DNA from: an uncultured Erwinia sp.
GTDB taxonomy: Bacteria > Pseudomonadota > Gammaproteobacteria > Enterobacterales > Enterobacteriaceae
Direction of reading: 5' to 3'
Assembly: GCA_945290265.1 (NCBI GenBank)
Contig: CALYQW010000004.1
Coordinates: forward strand, 1 to 64,000
DNA length: 64,000 bases
A program made the position numbers and the translations under genes. Positions 28,097 through 37,010 of the stretch are shown here, one piece after another (positions within the stretch are counted from its first letter, which is position 1; every line of letters starts with the position of its first letter). Under the pieces are notes generated by a model. That model saw only the letters and a list, made by a program, of their open reading frames with translations, did not search any database and was not told where the DNA came from.

Positions 28097-28127
28097 CAGT
28101 CCGCCATGACTGATTAAATTAGTTTCA

Positions 28128-28166
28128 AATCCCCGGGTAATTACTGTCTGTCCGGGGATTTTGTTT
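28128..28166 (+). terminator. Intrinsic terminator of the LEA-like gene
   Basis: Stem AATCCCCGG / CCGGGGATT (28128-28136, 28152-28160) followed by TTGTTTT, about 30 nt after the stop. Confidence 0.82.
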
Positions 28167-28223
28167 TAATGGAATTAAGGAAGTTCAGTGTTTATCTTGC
28201 ACTTACCCACCCGGATGGATAAG

Positions 28224-28365
28224 AGCCTGTCCCATTAGGCTATTTTATTCGTTATTTTGAGCCTGGGCAGTGCTCAGAATCCTCACGTACTTCGTGTACG
28301 CTGCGGTTCCTGTGCGCTGTCCGTGTTCAAACTAACTTCAACAATGACGCCTAATGAGACAGGCT
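28224..28365. mobile_element. 142-bp MITE with terminal inverted repeats and 5-bp target duplication
   Basis: The ends AGCCTGTCCCATTAGGC and (reversed) AGCCTGTCTCATTAGGC are inverted repeats matching at 16 of 17 positions. They are flanked on both sides by ATAAG (28219-28223 and 28366-28370), a direct target-site duplication. The interior has no coding frame but a small hairpin (ACGTAC-TTC-GTGTACG-like). These are the hallmarks of a non-autonomous DNA transposon mobilised in trans. It lies between convergent genes, where insertion is harmless. No matching transposase gene is in the window. Confidence 0.85.
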
Positions 28366-28383
28366 ATAAGTGCGGGGCAGGGA

Positions 28384-28617
28384 TTAATTATCCAGCTCAC
28401 TCATATTGCTAATCTGACTGCGATTAATCTGCTGAGTTTTTCCGGTTTGCGCATCCTTATAAGAAACCAGGCCGGTATCATCATCAACCTGTGGCTTACC
28501 GTCAGTAATAATGGTTTTTCCATCGGTGGTTTTTATAGCCTGATTGGAAGAGCAACCGGCAACAAACAGTAATGAAAGGGCGGTTGCTGTGGAGGCAATC
28601 AGTAATTTAGCATTCAT
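28384..28617 (-). CDS. Small YgdI/YgdR-type lipoprotein
   Basis: A 77-residue lipoprotein with lipobox VAGC (Cys22), followed by a ~50-residue domain containing TTDGKTIITDGKPQVDDDTGLVSYKD, characteristic of the YgdI/YgdR (DUF903) SH3-like family. Function unknown in the family. It sits next to the MITE, convergent with the LEA-like gene. Confidence 0.85.
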   Translation of the reverse strand: MNAKLLIASTATALSLLFVAGCSSNQAIKTTDGKTIITDGKPQVDDDTGLVSYKDAQTGKTQQINRSQISNMSELDN

Positions 28618-28763
28618 GGCATCGTTCCTCGATATTTAATATAACGCTTTCAGTATAGACGTTATCTTATATTTTTCCCGCCACTGGAAAACCGGTGGAA
28701 TCTGATATAGTGCTGAAAAGCGGGAGTTGCAAACCCAGGCAGGTCTGATTATCTTAAGCCCTC

Positions 28764-28812
28764 TCAGGTGATGGTGTTCTGCCCTTGCCGCCACATAAGG
28801 AACAGACAGGTG
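28764..28812 (+). promoter_or_regulatory. Fluoride riboswitch-like (crcB motif) leader
   Basis: AGGTGATGGTGTTCTGCC followed by TGCCGCC, 54 nt upstream of the crcB coding start, matches the highly conserved 5' half of the crcB RNA motif (GG-GATGG-GTTC-CC). The 3' half (GGAACAGACAGGTG) departs from the usual CTGATGAC-CCT consensus, so the aptamer is atypical or its boundaries differ. The ribosome-binding AAGGA and the GTG start overlap the predicted 3' half, which suits translational control. Confidence 0.55.
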
Positions 28813-29184
28813 AAGCCACTACTGGCGGTAATGATTGGCGGCTGTGCGGGCTGTGTTATCCGCTGGTTGCTTGCCGTACGTCTCAACGCCCTTTTCCCGC
28901 AACTGCCGCCCGGCACCCTGCTGGTCAACCTGGTGGGCGGTTTTATTATAGGTGGCGCAATGGCGTGGTTCATGCGTCATCCGCAACCTGATCCGGCCTG
29001 GAAACTGCTTATTACTACCGGGCTGTGTGGCGGCATGACCACCTTTTCTACCTTCTCCCTTGAAGTTGTTACCCTGATGCAGGCCGGGAATTATCTCTGG
29101 GCGGTGCTGTCGGTGCTAATCCATGTGACCGGTTCATTGTTGATGACGGTGGCGGGTTTCTGGCTGGCATCGCTGTTGTTTTGA
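28810..29184 (+). CDS. crcB: Fluoride exporter CrcB (Fluc)
   Basis: A 124-residue four-helix dual-topology fluoride channel. Conserved elements are GGCAGCVIRW, GTLLVNLVGGF and the TTGLCGGMTTFSTFS fluoride-path/Na+ site. The start is taken as GTG 28810 (VKPLLAVMIGG) with AAGGA 7 nt upstream. An upstream ATG would start inside the riboswitch-like leader. In E. coli crcB is located elsewhere, so its place here is lineage-specific. Confidence 0.92.
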   Translation: MKPLLAVMIGGCAGCVIRWLLAVRLNALFPQLPPGTLLVNLVGGFIIGGAMAWFMRHPQPDPAWKLLITTGLCGGMTTFSTFSLEVVTLMQAGNYLWAVLSVLIHVTGSLLMTVAGFWLASLLF

Positions 29185-29208
29185 AACGAGTGACTCAGGA
29201 ATAGAATA

Positions 29209-29670
29209 ATGGGTACACCTGAAATACGTCAGACAGGAATTAACAATATCACCTGTGGTGAGAACGTGGTGATCTGCCAGCCAGCCAATCTTTATGGCTG
29301 TACGCTGGAAGATGACGTCTTTATCGGGCCTTTTGTGGAGATTCAGCGTAACAGCGTGATTGGTGCTCACAGCCGCGTGCAGTCGCACAGTTTTATCTGT
29401 GAATATGTCACCATCGGGCAGCACTGTTTTATCGGGCATAACGTGACTTTTGCCAACGATCTGTTTCGTCAGGGAGCACCTGATCCCGATCCGGCAAGCT
29501 GGGGGCGAACCCGGATTGGTCATCATGTGTCGATAGGCAGTGGCTCAACCCTGTTAGCGGTGACTGTCTGTGATGGGGCAGTAATTGGTGCCGGTAGCGT
29601 GGTGACCCGATCGATTGAGGTCAAAGGTATTTACGCAGGGAATCCGGCCAGATTACTACGCCGGTTATAA
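29209..29670 (+). CDS. Hexapeptide-repeat acyltransferase
   Basis: A 153-residue left-handed beta-helix protein: repeated [LIV]-G-x4 hexapeptides run through most of the chain (VFIGPFVEIQRNSVIGAHSRV, VTIGQHCFIGHNV, VSIGSGSTLLAV, AVIGAGSVVTRSI). It resembles WbbJ/WlbB-type O- or N-acetyltransferases acting on sugars. No sugar-biosynthesis genes are adjacent, so the acceptor is unknown. It follows crcB by 24 bp and may be co-transcribed. Confidence 0.85.
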   Translation: MGTPEIRQTGINNITCGENVVICQPANLYGCTLEDDVFIGPFVEIQRNSVIGAHSRVQSHSFICEYVTIGQHCFIGHNVTFANDLFRQGAPDPDPASWGRTRIGHHVSIGSGSTLLAVTVCDGAVIGAGSVVTRSIEVKGIYAGNPARLLRRL

Positions 29671-29681
29671 GCTGAGTGAAT

Positions 29682-29873
29682 TTACTGAGCCTGATCCTTT
29701 TCATCACGGTAAACTTCACCGCACAGTAATACTGCCGCCGGGCGGCGCTGATGAATACGTGTCGCAATTTCTTCACAGGCAGCTTTGGTAGGGAAAATAT
29801 GTTCCGAAACCGGCAATGCATCGCAGGCATCATGCCCACAGGCACTGACAAGTAGCACAAACCCAATTAGCAT
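29682..29873 (-). CDS. Small cysteine-containing lipoprotein
   Basis: A 63-residue product with a short hydrophobic start and lipobox LVSAC (Cys12), then CDALP, FPTKAACEEIATRI and LLCGEVYRD, giving four further cysteines. A purine-rich GGGAGAGAGAGG precedes the ATG. It has the look of small secreted enterobacterial proteins with paired cysteines. No function is known. Its 3' end converges on the acyltransferase gene 11 bp away. Confidence 0.65.
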   Translation of the reverse strand: MLIGFVLLVSACGHDACDALPVSEHIFPTKAACEEIATRIHQRRPAAVLLCGEVYRDEKDQAQ

Positions 29874-30105
29874 CCTCTCTCTCCCTGTTCAGCTGAAGAC
29901 CACCACAGTATAGATGAAAGTGGCTGCGACGTTTGATGCAGCACACAAACTGCCTGTTATGTTTGCCATGATTTTATTATCGGTGGTGTGGTGCCAGTTC
30001 GCCCGTATTTGCTCAAAAAGGGCTCTACATTAGGATTACTCCGTCTGTTATTCAGACTTCCTTCTTATTTGCTATGCTTAAGTTTAAAGCGAAGAGGAGG
30101 GAAGT

Positions 30106-30333
30106 ATGCGCAACTACGCAGATGTACCTGTATCCAGTGAAGATGAAGTCTGTCATATCATTGGGAAAGCGGCGGTCGATCTGAGCCTGTCCGGCCAACC
30201 AATTAATAACGCCACCCTGGGCGTTAAACTCTCAGCGATGGCCGACCGGGATAACGATGATGAACGCATTCTGCTTTACTGGATCGCGACTAAAGCCATT
30301 AACCAGCCGCGCCGTTTAATGCGTACCCGTTAA
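30106..30333 (+). CDS. Small YmgB/AriR-like protein (tentative)
   Basis: A 75-residue acidic/hydrophilic protein with GAGGAGG upstream of the ATG. The pattern ...G.PINNATLGVKL......DNDDERILLYWIATKAI resembles the YmgB/AriR/YcgZ connector fold (two helices and a loop, used in biofilm and acid-stress signalling). The likeness is weak, so this is a tentative assignment; the reading frame and ribosome-binding site are convincing. Confidence 0.6.
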   Translation: MRNYADVPVSSEDEVCHIIGKAAVDLSLSGQPINNATLGVKLSAMADRDNDDERILLYWIATKAINQPRRLMRTR

Positions 30334-30396
30334 CACTGGTTCTTTACCCTTAAACTGGCAACCAGGACTGGCGTTTCCAGTGCTGACAGCCGATGG

Positions 30397-31410
30397 TCAG
30401 ACAAAATGTCGCAGTACGGGGATACGTTGAAGAACCCAGACAATCACGGCTGAAATCAGATAGCAGGCCAGAGCCAGCAGCGGAATAGTCACAACCGAGT
30501 AGTAGCCAATGAAACTTATGCCCTGAAAACTGAATAAATTTTCCAGCACCAGCATATGCACAAAAAAGATGCCAATACTCATCCGCGACAGGCGATGAAT
30601 GCACTGGGTGACGCGTGCCGGAAACTGCAGAGGTGCTTTCAATACCATAAAAAAGCAGGCGATTGACAGCGTGACGATGGTGGGAGACGAGTAAAACAAA
30701 AATATCTCGTTAGGCAGTCCAACACTGCGCGACAGTGAATAACACATGGCAGCCGTAAATACGGCAGATAAGATAAAAATTACTGTTGAAATAATCACGT
30801 CAGGTGTTTTTTTGTGATGCCGTATCATCCCTCCAATGATATAAAACCCCGACATAAACACGGCCATTTCAATATTGCCGGGGGCCGGTAACACCTGATT
30901 TTTAAAAATGCTTTCTTTAAAATTATCAAACAGCATATAAACACAGCATAAGCTAAACCAGACCAGCAAAATGGTGTTAACACGCTGCTGGCTGGCATGC
31001 TGGATAAAAGTATTAAGTACCGGCGTAGCCAGATAGAGAATAATCAAAGTATAAGCAAACCATAAGTGCCCGTAGGTTGGTGTTCTTAGCATATCCAGCA
31101 GGCTGAACTGCACGGGAGGCCCGCCAGAAAAACGATTGTAAAAGTAGTAGAAAACGCTCCAGGCGCACAGGGGTATCAGCACGCTGATAATCTGGGTTTT
31201 CAGCGTGGTACGCAGTGGTCCGGTTTTATCCAGAAACATATAACCGGCGATTAATATAAACAGAGGAAAGCTGATGCGTCCCAGCGTTTCATACATCACT
31301 GCTACCGACCAGCCCTGATGGAAATAGCTAAAAGGGATAACTGCCGTATGCAGCAAAATAACCAGCCAGGTGGCTATAATCGTCAGTAACTTGATATTAA
31401 TAATTTTCAA
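30397..31410 (-). CDS. Membrane acyltransferase (acyltransferase-3 family)
   Basis: A 337-residue integral membrane protein with about ten hydrophobic segments. The family histidine lies in TWLVILLHTAVIP, and GRISFPLFILIAGYMF and GHLWFAYTLIILYLATP are typical motifs of OafA/WecH-type O-acetyltransferases. Such proteins acetylate surface or secreted sugars using cytosolic acetyl-CoA. The start appears to be TTG (31410) with AAGGA 8 nt upstream. The acceptor is not known; visibly more AT-rich than its neighbours. Confidence 0.85.
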   Translation of the reverse strand: MKIINIKLLTIIATWLVILLHTAVIPFSYFHQGWSVAVMYETLGRISFPLFILIAGYMFLDKTGPLRTTLKTQIISVLIPLCAWSVFYYFYNRFSGGPPVQFSLLDMLRTPTYGHLWFAYTLIILYLATPVLNTFIQHASQQRVNTILLVWFSLCCVYMLFDNFKESIFKNQVLPAPGNIEMAVFMSGFYIIGGMIRHHKKTPDVIISTVIFILSAVFTAAMCYSLSRSVGLPNEIFLFYSSPTIVTLSIACFFMVLKAPLQFPARVTQCIHRLSRMSIGIFFVHMLVLENLFSFQGISFIGYYSVVTIPLLALACYLISAVIVWVLQRIPVLRHFV

Positions 31411-31663
31411 GCAGTCATTCCTTTATCATAAGCTGCACAGCGTTACCCGGGTCCCGAGGTCAGGGAGATAAAGGTAACATAGCTTTAAAAAAAATAATGG
31501 AAATTTAGTACCAGTGTTAGCCGTAACGCCCGATAAGTCAAAATCCTGCAGCAGTTATTGTTTGCGGCTTTAAGAGGATTTTAGGGGGTTATACGACTCT
31601 CAGTGACGGCACGCTGGCAAACCTGCTAAAGTCTGCTTTTTACCAAACGGCGGCGGGATACTT

Positions 31664-31858
31664 ATGTCACACGAAATTGCGCACCCTTCTAACTGCCCTA
31701 AGCAGGCGGCACTGCAACTGGTCATTGAACTGGTTCGGGCAGGAAAACTCAGCCCTTTGCAGGGCGATGCGGCAAATATGATTTCAATCTATGAGCAGTT
31801 TAAAACCCACTTTGAAGCCGATAAACATAAAAGCTCCTCCCATTCGGCTATCTCCTGA
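31664..31858 (+). CDS. Small conserved-looking hypothetical protein
   Basis: A 64-residue soluble protein (CPKQAALQLVIELVRAGKL, then DAANMISIYEQFKTHFEADK), predicted mostly helical. GGGA lies upstream of the ATG, and the frame stands alone between leftward genes. I do not recognise it; it could be a small regulator or adaptor, but nothing in the sequence decides this. Confidence 0.6.
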   Translation: MSHEIAHPSNCPKQAALQLVIELVRAGKLSPLQGDAANMISIYEQFKTHFEADKHKSSSHSAIS

Positions 31859-31913
31859 GTGCAGGTTAACGCCAGAGCCTGTCAGTGCTCTGGCAGATAC
31901 AGCAGAAAATGGA

Positions 31914-32558
31914 TTACTGCCACTCAACTGCACGGTCGCACATATGATCAATCACATCACGATCGTGACTGACCATTACCATCGTCAACTGCTGCTGCTT
32001 TAGTTGTGTCAGCAGGTTGAGGATCTCTGCCTGTACCGACATATCCAGCGCCGACGTAGGCTCATCCAGCAGCAGGATCTTCGGCTTAAGCAGTAACGCG
32101 CGAATGATCGCCACGCGCTGACGCTGGCCGCCCGAAAGCTGATGAGGATAACGATCGGCCAGCAGCGGATCGAGACCGACCTGCTGAAAACCCTCATCAA
32201 TACGCCGATCAATCGCCTCCATCTTTAACAGCTTCAGCGGCTCTGCCAGTGTGCGACGCAGGCGGTGACGTGGGTGCAGCGAGGCATAAGGATCCTGAAA
32301 TACCATCTGCACATCGCGGCGCAGCTGCCCGCGGAACGGGCTACCGGGCTGAGCCTGATGACTGGCCAGTTGCATTTCTCCCTGCCAGTGTGGATTCAGA
32401 CCGGCCATTACCCACAGTAGTGACGACTTGCCGCAGCCTGACGGCCCCACCAGACCAAAACACTCGCCCTGGCTGACCGACAGAGAGAAATCGCTGATGA
32501 CGGTACGACGTTCGTTACCCTGATGATGGGCAACGCTCACATTTTTCAGCTCAATCAT
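31914..32558 (-). CDS. Peptide/nickel-type ABC transporter ATPase (second)
   Basis: A 214-residue ATPase of the Dpp/Opp/Nik importer family. Walker A GPSGCGKSS, Q-loop VFQDPYASLHP, signature LSGGQRQR, Walker B ILLLDEPTSALD and H-loop MVSHD are all intact. It is compact, lacking the C-terminal oligopeptide-binding extension of DppF/OppF, and so resembles NikE/CntF in size. Its start overlaps the preceding ATPase by 8 bp; last gene of the five-gene operon. Confidence 0.9.
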   Translation of the reverse strand: MIELKNVSVAHHQGNERRTVISDFSLSVSQGECFGLVGPSGCGKSSLLWVMAGLNPHWQGEMQLASHQAQPGSPFRGQLRRDVQMVFQDPYASLHPRHRLRRTLAEPLKLLKMEAIDRRIDEGFQQVGLDPLLADRYPHQLSGGQRQRVAIIRALLLKPKILLLDEPTSALDMSVQAEILNLLTQLKQQQLTMVMVSHDRDVIDHMCDRAVEWQ

Positions 32559-33399
32559 GGTTCATTCCTGCTGTCAGCATGGCGCGATCCAGCACCGGTA
32601 ACAGCGTGCCGTGCGTTGCCTTGCCGGGGCGACACGCCCACAGCGTACGGGTATAAGGATGGGTGGCCTGAGGCAAACTGGCAGCAGGCAGGGTATCCAG
32701 CAGATCGCCGCGATACATCACCATCACCTGTTCACAGTGCTCCGCCACCAGCGGCAGATCGTGACTGATCAGCAACAGCCCCATATTGCGCTGTTCGACC
32801 AGGTTGTGGATCAGCGTCAGCACCCGTTCGCGCATCACCTGATCCAGGGCGGAAGTGGGTTCATCGGCGATCAGAAACTGCGGTTCGGCAATCAGCGCGA
32901 TGGCCAGCATTACCCGCTGACCCATACCGCCGGACAACTGATGTGGATAGCGCTGCATTAACGCCGCTGGCTGTGGCAGACCCACGGCATCCAGCATGTC
33001 GCAAACCCGCTCATTAATTTCCCGTCGACCATAGCGGCGATGCAGATTCAGCGGCTCAGCCACCTGCCAGCCAATGGTACGCTGCGGATTCAGGGCATAT
33101 TTCGGATCCTGCATGACCATTCCCAGTTTGCTGCCGCGCAGTTGGTTCCAGCCATGCTTATCGAGCGTCAGCCCGTCTGTGCCAGCAATATTCAGGGTGG
33201 TGGCCTGCATCTGCAGGGCAGGAGACAGTAAGCCCATCAGGGTGCGGGCAGTAAGAGACTTACCGGAACCGGATTCCCCCACCAGTGCCAGACGCTGTTT
33301 CCCGAGGTTGAAACTCAGATTATTGATCAGCGTACTGCCCTCCGCGCTGCGCACGGTAAGGTTGTCCACCACGATGGATTGAGTTGCATCAGTGTTCAT
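32551..33399 (-). CDS. Peptide/nickel-type ABC transporter ATPase (first)
   Basis: A 282-residue ATPase with Walker A GESGSGKSL, Q-loop VMQDPKYALNP, signature LSGGMGQR, Walker B FLIADEPTSALD and H-loop LISHD. Its C-terminal tail (THPYTRTLWACRP) is the short DppD/NikD-type extension. ATG 33399 is preferred: it overlaps the permease stop by 11 bp, whereas the longer frame would overlap by 32 bp. It pairs with the following ATPase as a heterodimer. Confidence 0.9.
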   Translation of the reverse strand: MNTDATQSIVVDNLTVRSAEGSTLINNLSFNLGKQRLALVGESGSGKSLTARTLMGLLSPALQMQATTLNIAGTDGLTLDKHGWNQLRGSKLGMVMQDPKYALNPQRTIGWQVAEPLNLHRRYGRREINERVCDMLDAVGLPQPAALMQRYPHQLSGGMGQRVMLAIALIAEPQFLIADEPTSALDQVMRERVLTLIHNLVEQRNMGLLLISHDLPLVAEHCEQVMVMYRGDLLDTLPAASLPQATHPYTRTLWACRPGKATHGTLLPVLDRAMLTAGMNHD

Positions 33400-34249
33400 T
33401 ACGGCTGTCCAGTCGGTCACGCAGGCCGTCGCCTGTCAGGTTAAACGCCAGGCTGGCAAACAGGATGGCCGCGCCGGGAACTGCAGCGACCCACCACTGG
33501 TCGAAAATCACTTTACTGCCTTCCGCGACCATGGTGCCCCAGTCGGCTGTTGGTGGCTGGATCCCCATTCCGAGAAAGCCCAGGCCGGCTGCGGCCAGAA
33601 TAATCCCACCAAGACTTAACGCTCCGCGCACCACGGCACCCGGCAAACAGAGTGGCAGTATATGACCAAACATAAGACGCAGTCCGGTGATGCCCTGCAT
33701 ACGTGCTGCCGCCAGATATTCACTGCGGCGCAGCGCCAGCGTTTCGGCTCTGGACTGGCGGGCAAAGGCAGGCCAGCTGGTAAACGCCAGCGCCAGCGCG
33801 CCGTTCATCAGTCCGGGGCCGAGGGTGGCAACCAGCGCCAGGGCGATGACCAGGCTGGGCATCGAGAGAAAAATATCGGTAATGCGCATCAGCACCCGCT
33901 CATATCCGCCGCCAAGATAGCCGGCAGCAATCCCCACCAGTAATCCACAGGGGATAGCCAGTAGCAGGATTAGCGACACCAGCAGCAAGGTAGGGCGGGT
34001 ACCATAGATCAGGCGTGACAGCAGATCGCGACCAAAGCCGTCGGTGCCCAGCCAGTGGCTGGCAGAGGGCGGCATCAGCCGCACCGCCATCTGCTGGGCA
34101 TTGGGATCAAAGGGTGCCAGCACTGGAGCCAGCAGGGCGCTAGCCAGCAGCACGGCAACCATGATCAGGCCAAGGCTCAGGGTATAATTCAGGCGCAGAC
34201 GGCGAAAAATACCCGGGCGCGACGTGGCTGTGACAGGGGAAGTTATCAT
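33389..34249 (-). CDS. ABC transporter permease, DppC type
   Basis: A 286-residue inner-membrane permease with ~6 membrane segments and an N-terminal OppC-N region. GTDGFGRDLLSRLIYG and the EAA-type loop RRSEYLAAARMQGITGLRLMFGHILP are diagnostic. It overlaps the upstream permease by 4 bp, forming the translocation pore with it. Confidence 0.92.
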   Translation of the reverse strand: MITSPVTATSRPGIFRRLRLNYTLSLGLIMVAVLLASALLAPVLAPFDPNAQQMAVRLMPPSASHWLGTDGFGRDLLSRLIYGTRPTLLLVSLILLLAIPCGLLVGIAAGYLGGGYERVLMRITDIFLSMPSLVIALALVATLGPGLMNGALALAFTSWPAFARQSRAETLALRRSEYLAAARMQGITGLRLMFGHILPLCLPGAVVRGALSLGGIILAAAGLGFLGMGIQPPTADWGTMVAEGSKVIFDQWWVAAVPGAAILFASLAFNLTGDGLRDRLDSRNEH

Positions 34250-35304
34250 CGGGTTCTCGGATCGGCAAGCCAGGTTAATCCATCACTCAGCGCATTAATC
34301 ACAATAAAGCAGCAGCCGATAAGCAGGGTCGATCCGAGGATCGCCGGCGTATCGGCCGCAAACAGCGCGGTGGTCATATAGCGCCCAACGCCCGGCCAGG
34401 CAAAAACGGTTTCCGTTAACACCGAACCTTCCAGCAGCGATGTGTAAGAAAGCGCCAGCACGGTGATCAGCGTCCCGCGCACGTTAGGAAAAATGTGCAG
34501 TAACAGAATACGCCCCCGGCTGGCACCTTTTGCCTGAGCCAGGGTGACGTACTCTTTATTGCTCTCTTCCAATAACGCCGCCCGTAGCAGGCGGGTGATG
34601 GTGGCCATGGACAGCAGGCCGAGGATAGCTACCGGCAGCCACAAATGGGCGAGGGCGTTGAAAAACATCTGGCGATCGCCCGACAGCCAGCTGTCAATCA
34701 GCACCATCCCGGTGACCGGCTCCATAGTCCAGGTATAAATATCATCCAGCCGCCCTGGCCCGGCAGACCAGTGCAGCCCGGCATAAAACAGCAGCAGCCC
34801 CAGCAGCCCCAGCCAGAACACCGGCACCGAATAGCCGAGTAGCGAAATAAAACGCACCAGATTATCCTGTAGGCTGCCGGGTTTCCAGGCGGCCAGCAGC
34901 GCCAGCGCGATGCCGCCAAAGGTGCCAACCAGCATGGCACAGGTGGCCAGCTCGAAGGTGGCAGGGAAGGTACGCAGCAAATCTGCGGCAACCGGCTGAC
35001 CGGTAATGGCGGAAACCCCGAGGTTGCCACTTAGCAGTTGGCGCAGATAGTGCCAGAACTGCAGCGGCAGCGGCTGATCAGCGCCCAGTTGCTGGCGGAT
35101 TTGGGCATAGGTCGAGGCGCTCGCATGTTCACCTGCCAGTTGCAGCACCGGATCAATCGGTGACAGGTGCGACAGCATAAAGGTAAAGAGTAGCAGTCCC
35201 AGCAGGGTGACAGCCAGTGACAGCAGGGCGGTGATACCCCGGCGGCCACGCCGCCAGAACAGCTGGCTACGCGCGGATGCCGGCGCAGCGGGCAGTATGG
35301 CCAT
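34246..35304 (-). CDS. ABC transporter permease, DppB type
   Basis: A 352-residue inner-membrane permease. It has the DppB-type N-terminal helix, a periplasmic segment with SPIDPVLQLAGEHASAS, and the EAA loop KEYVTLAQAKGASRGRILLLHIFPN. The start codon overlaps the stop of the binding-protein gene by one base (TAATG), implying coupled translation. Confidence 0.92.
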   Translation of the reverse strand: MAILPAAPASARSQLFWRRGRRGITALLSLAVTLLGLLLFTFMLSHLSPIDPVLQLAGEHASASTYAQIRQQLGADQPLPLQFWHYLRQLLSGNLGVSAITGQPVAADLLRTFPATFELATCAMLVGTFGGIALALLAAWKPGSLQDNLVRFISLLGYSVPVFWLGLLGLLLFYAGLHWSAGPGRLDDIYTWTMEPVTGMVLIDSWLSGDRQMFFNALAHLWLPVAILGLLSMATITRLLRAALLEESNKEYVTLAQAKGASRGRILLLHIFPNVRGTLITVLALSYTSLLEGSVLTETVFAWPGVGRYMTTALFAADTPAILGSTLLIGCCFIVINALSDGLTWLADPRTR

Positions 35305-36872
35305 TACTTACTCACCTTGCTGTAGTAAACCATATCCGGGTTAATGCCCTGCTGATACCCTTTCAGGTTAGCGCGCAGCGCCACCAGGTTACGCGCCTGC
35401 AGGCCAATCACATACGGTGATTGTTGCAAAATTTCCCGCTGCAGCTGGTGGTACAATGCAACCCGCCTCGCCGGATCGGTTTCGGCACTGGCGGCCAGCG
35501 TCTGTTTATTGAGGTGTGGGATATGCCAGTTTGAGCGCATTGCCAGGGTGGTATTGCCATTTTCCGGATTGTAAGCAAACGCCGAGGCATTGGTATTGGG
35601 ATCAAAATAGTCGGCTCCCCATGCATTCAGCGTGGCCTGATACTGGTGTGATTTCACCCGGGTAGCCACTTCCGAACTGATGCCAGGCAGTACGTCAACC
35701 TTAACCCCACCTTTGGCAAAGCTGGCCTGCAGTGCCTGCGCGATATCAAGATAAGGCGGCTGATTACTGACTGAGAGAGTGAAGCTGACATTATTCAGCC
35801 CGGCCTTTTTCAGGATCGCTTTGGCTTTTTCCGGATCATAGGTGAACGGGTTGTCTTTCAGTGCGCCGGGGAAGCCCTGTGGCAAAAAGGTCTGGTTAAC
35901 CTGAAACTGTCCTTTCAGCAGGTCGTCAGCAATACCTTTATAGTCAAACAGATAACGTGCAGCCTGCCACAGCGCTGGGTTTTTCAGCGCCGGACTGGCT
36001 TCGGTATTGAACTGCAAATAGTAAAGTGATGCCATCGGCACCCCGAGGGTGGTGATATTGTTTTTATGCTGCAGGGCGCTGAACTGATCGACGCCCAGGT
36101 TACGGACGATATCCGCATCCCCCTGTTCCAGCAGCAGGCGGCGCGTGGCAGCATCCGGCACGTTTTTAATCAGCAAATTCTTCAGCACCGGCGCTCCGGC
36201 GGGAGAAGACGGATTGGCGCTCATCAGCACCACTTCGTGGGGAATATATTTACGGATTTGATAAGGGCCACTGCCGGCAGAGTGCAGCTTCAGCCATTTA
36301 TTACCAAAGTCACCGGCCTGGGCATGGGCCTGAACGGTTTTCTCATCCACCACCGATGCCACCGGTGCCGCCAGCAGGTTGAGCACATAAGCAGGGCTGA
36401 CGCCGGCATCCCAACTGATTTGCAGATGCTTATCGTCAATTTTTTTCAGATGGCTGTCGATATTGTCTTTGTTCCAGCCGAGCTGGGTAAGAATAAAGGA
36501 CGGGTCGAGATTCAGTTCAATCACCCGTGACAGGGAAAAAATCACATCTTCCGGCCGCACCGGGTTACCCGAAGCAAAGGTTGTCCCGTCACGCAGTGTG
36601 AAAATCATGCTGCGATTATCGCTTCCCGGTTGCCAGCTACTGGCCAGCGTAGGTTGCAGTTTTACCGGATCGGCGGGGTCGGACTGCACCAGACGCTGAT
36701 AAAGGTTGGTAAACGCCTGCATTGAGGTCAGTTCAAATCCCTCTGCCGGATCGAAACTACTGGCATCATCAATGGACTGCGCGATAACCAGGGTATCTGT
36801 CGGTGTGGCGGCCGAGGCGGCGAAAGCATAGGTGAGTACCAGTGCCAGAACTGAGGGAGCAGTAAGTTTCAT
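35304..36872 (-). CDS. Periplasmic solute-binding protein, family 5
   Basis: A 522-residue SBP_bac_5 protein with a signal peptide (cleavage near ASAA|TPT). Family features include FDPAEGFELTSMQAFTNLYQRLV, FTLRDGTTFASGNPVRPEDVIFS and the long second lobe. First gene of the operon and therefore the specificity component. Family 5 binds peptides, nickel chelates, opines or glutathione; nothing here identifies the ligand. No metallophore-synthesis genes lie nearby. Confidence 0.9.
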   Translation of the reverse strand: MKLTAPSVLALVLTYAFAASAATPTDTLVIAQSIDDASSFDPAEGFELTSMQAFTNLYQRLVQSDPADPVKLQPTLASSWQPGSDNRSMIFTLRDGTTFASGNPVRPEDVIFSLSRVIELNLDPSFILTQLGWNKDNIDSHLKKIDDKHLQISWDAGVSPAYVLNLLAAPVASVVDEKTVQAHAQAGDFGNKWLKLHSAGSGPYQIRKYIPHEVVLMSANPSSPAGAPVLKNLLIKNVPDAATRRLLLEQGDADIVRNLGVDQFSALQHKNNITTLGVPMASLYYLQFNTEASPALKNPALWQAARYLFDYKGIADDLLKGQFQVNQTFLPQGFPGALKDNPFTYDPEKAKAILKKAGLNNVSFTLSVSNQPPYLDIAQALQASFAKGGVKVDVLPGISSEVATRVKSHQYQATLNAWGADYFDPNTNASAFAYNPENGNTTLAMRSNWHIPHLNKQTLAASAETDPARRVALYHQLQREILQQSPYVIGLQARNLVALRANLKGYQQGINPDMVYYSKVSK

Positions 36873-37010
36873 AGCGTTTCCTGAGCTGATGTTTTCCGCG
36901 AGTGTAAGTGAATAATCACTAAGATAAATAGTAGATTAATCGCTAACAATATTTAGAAAAGTTATAAAAACAGGAAAACAGTTATAAATAGCCAGGTATT
37001 ATCAGGAGGT

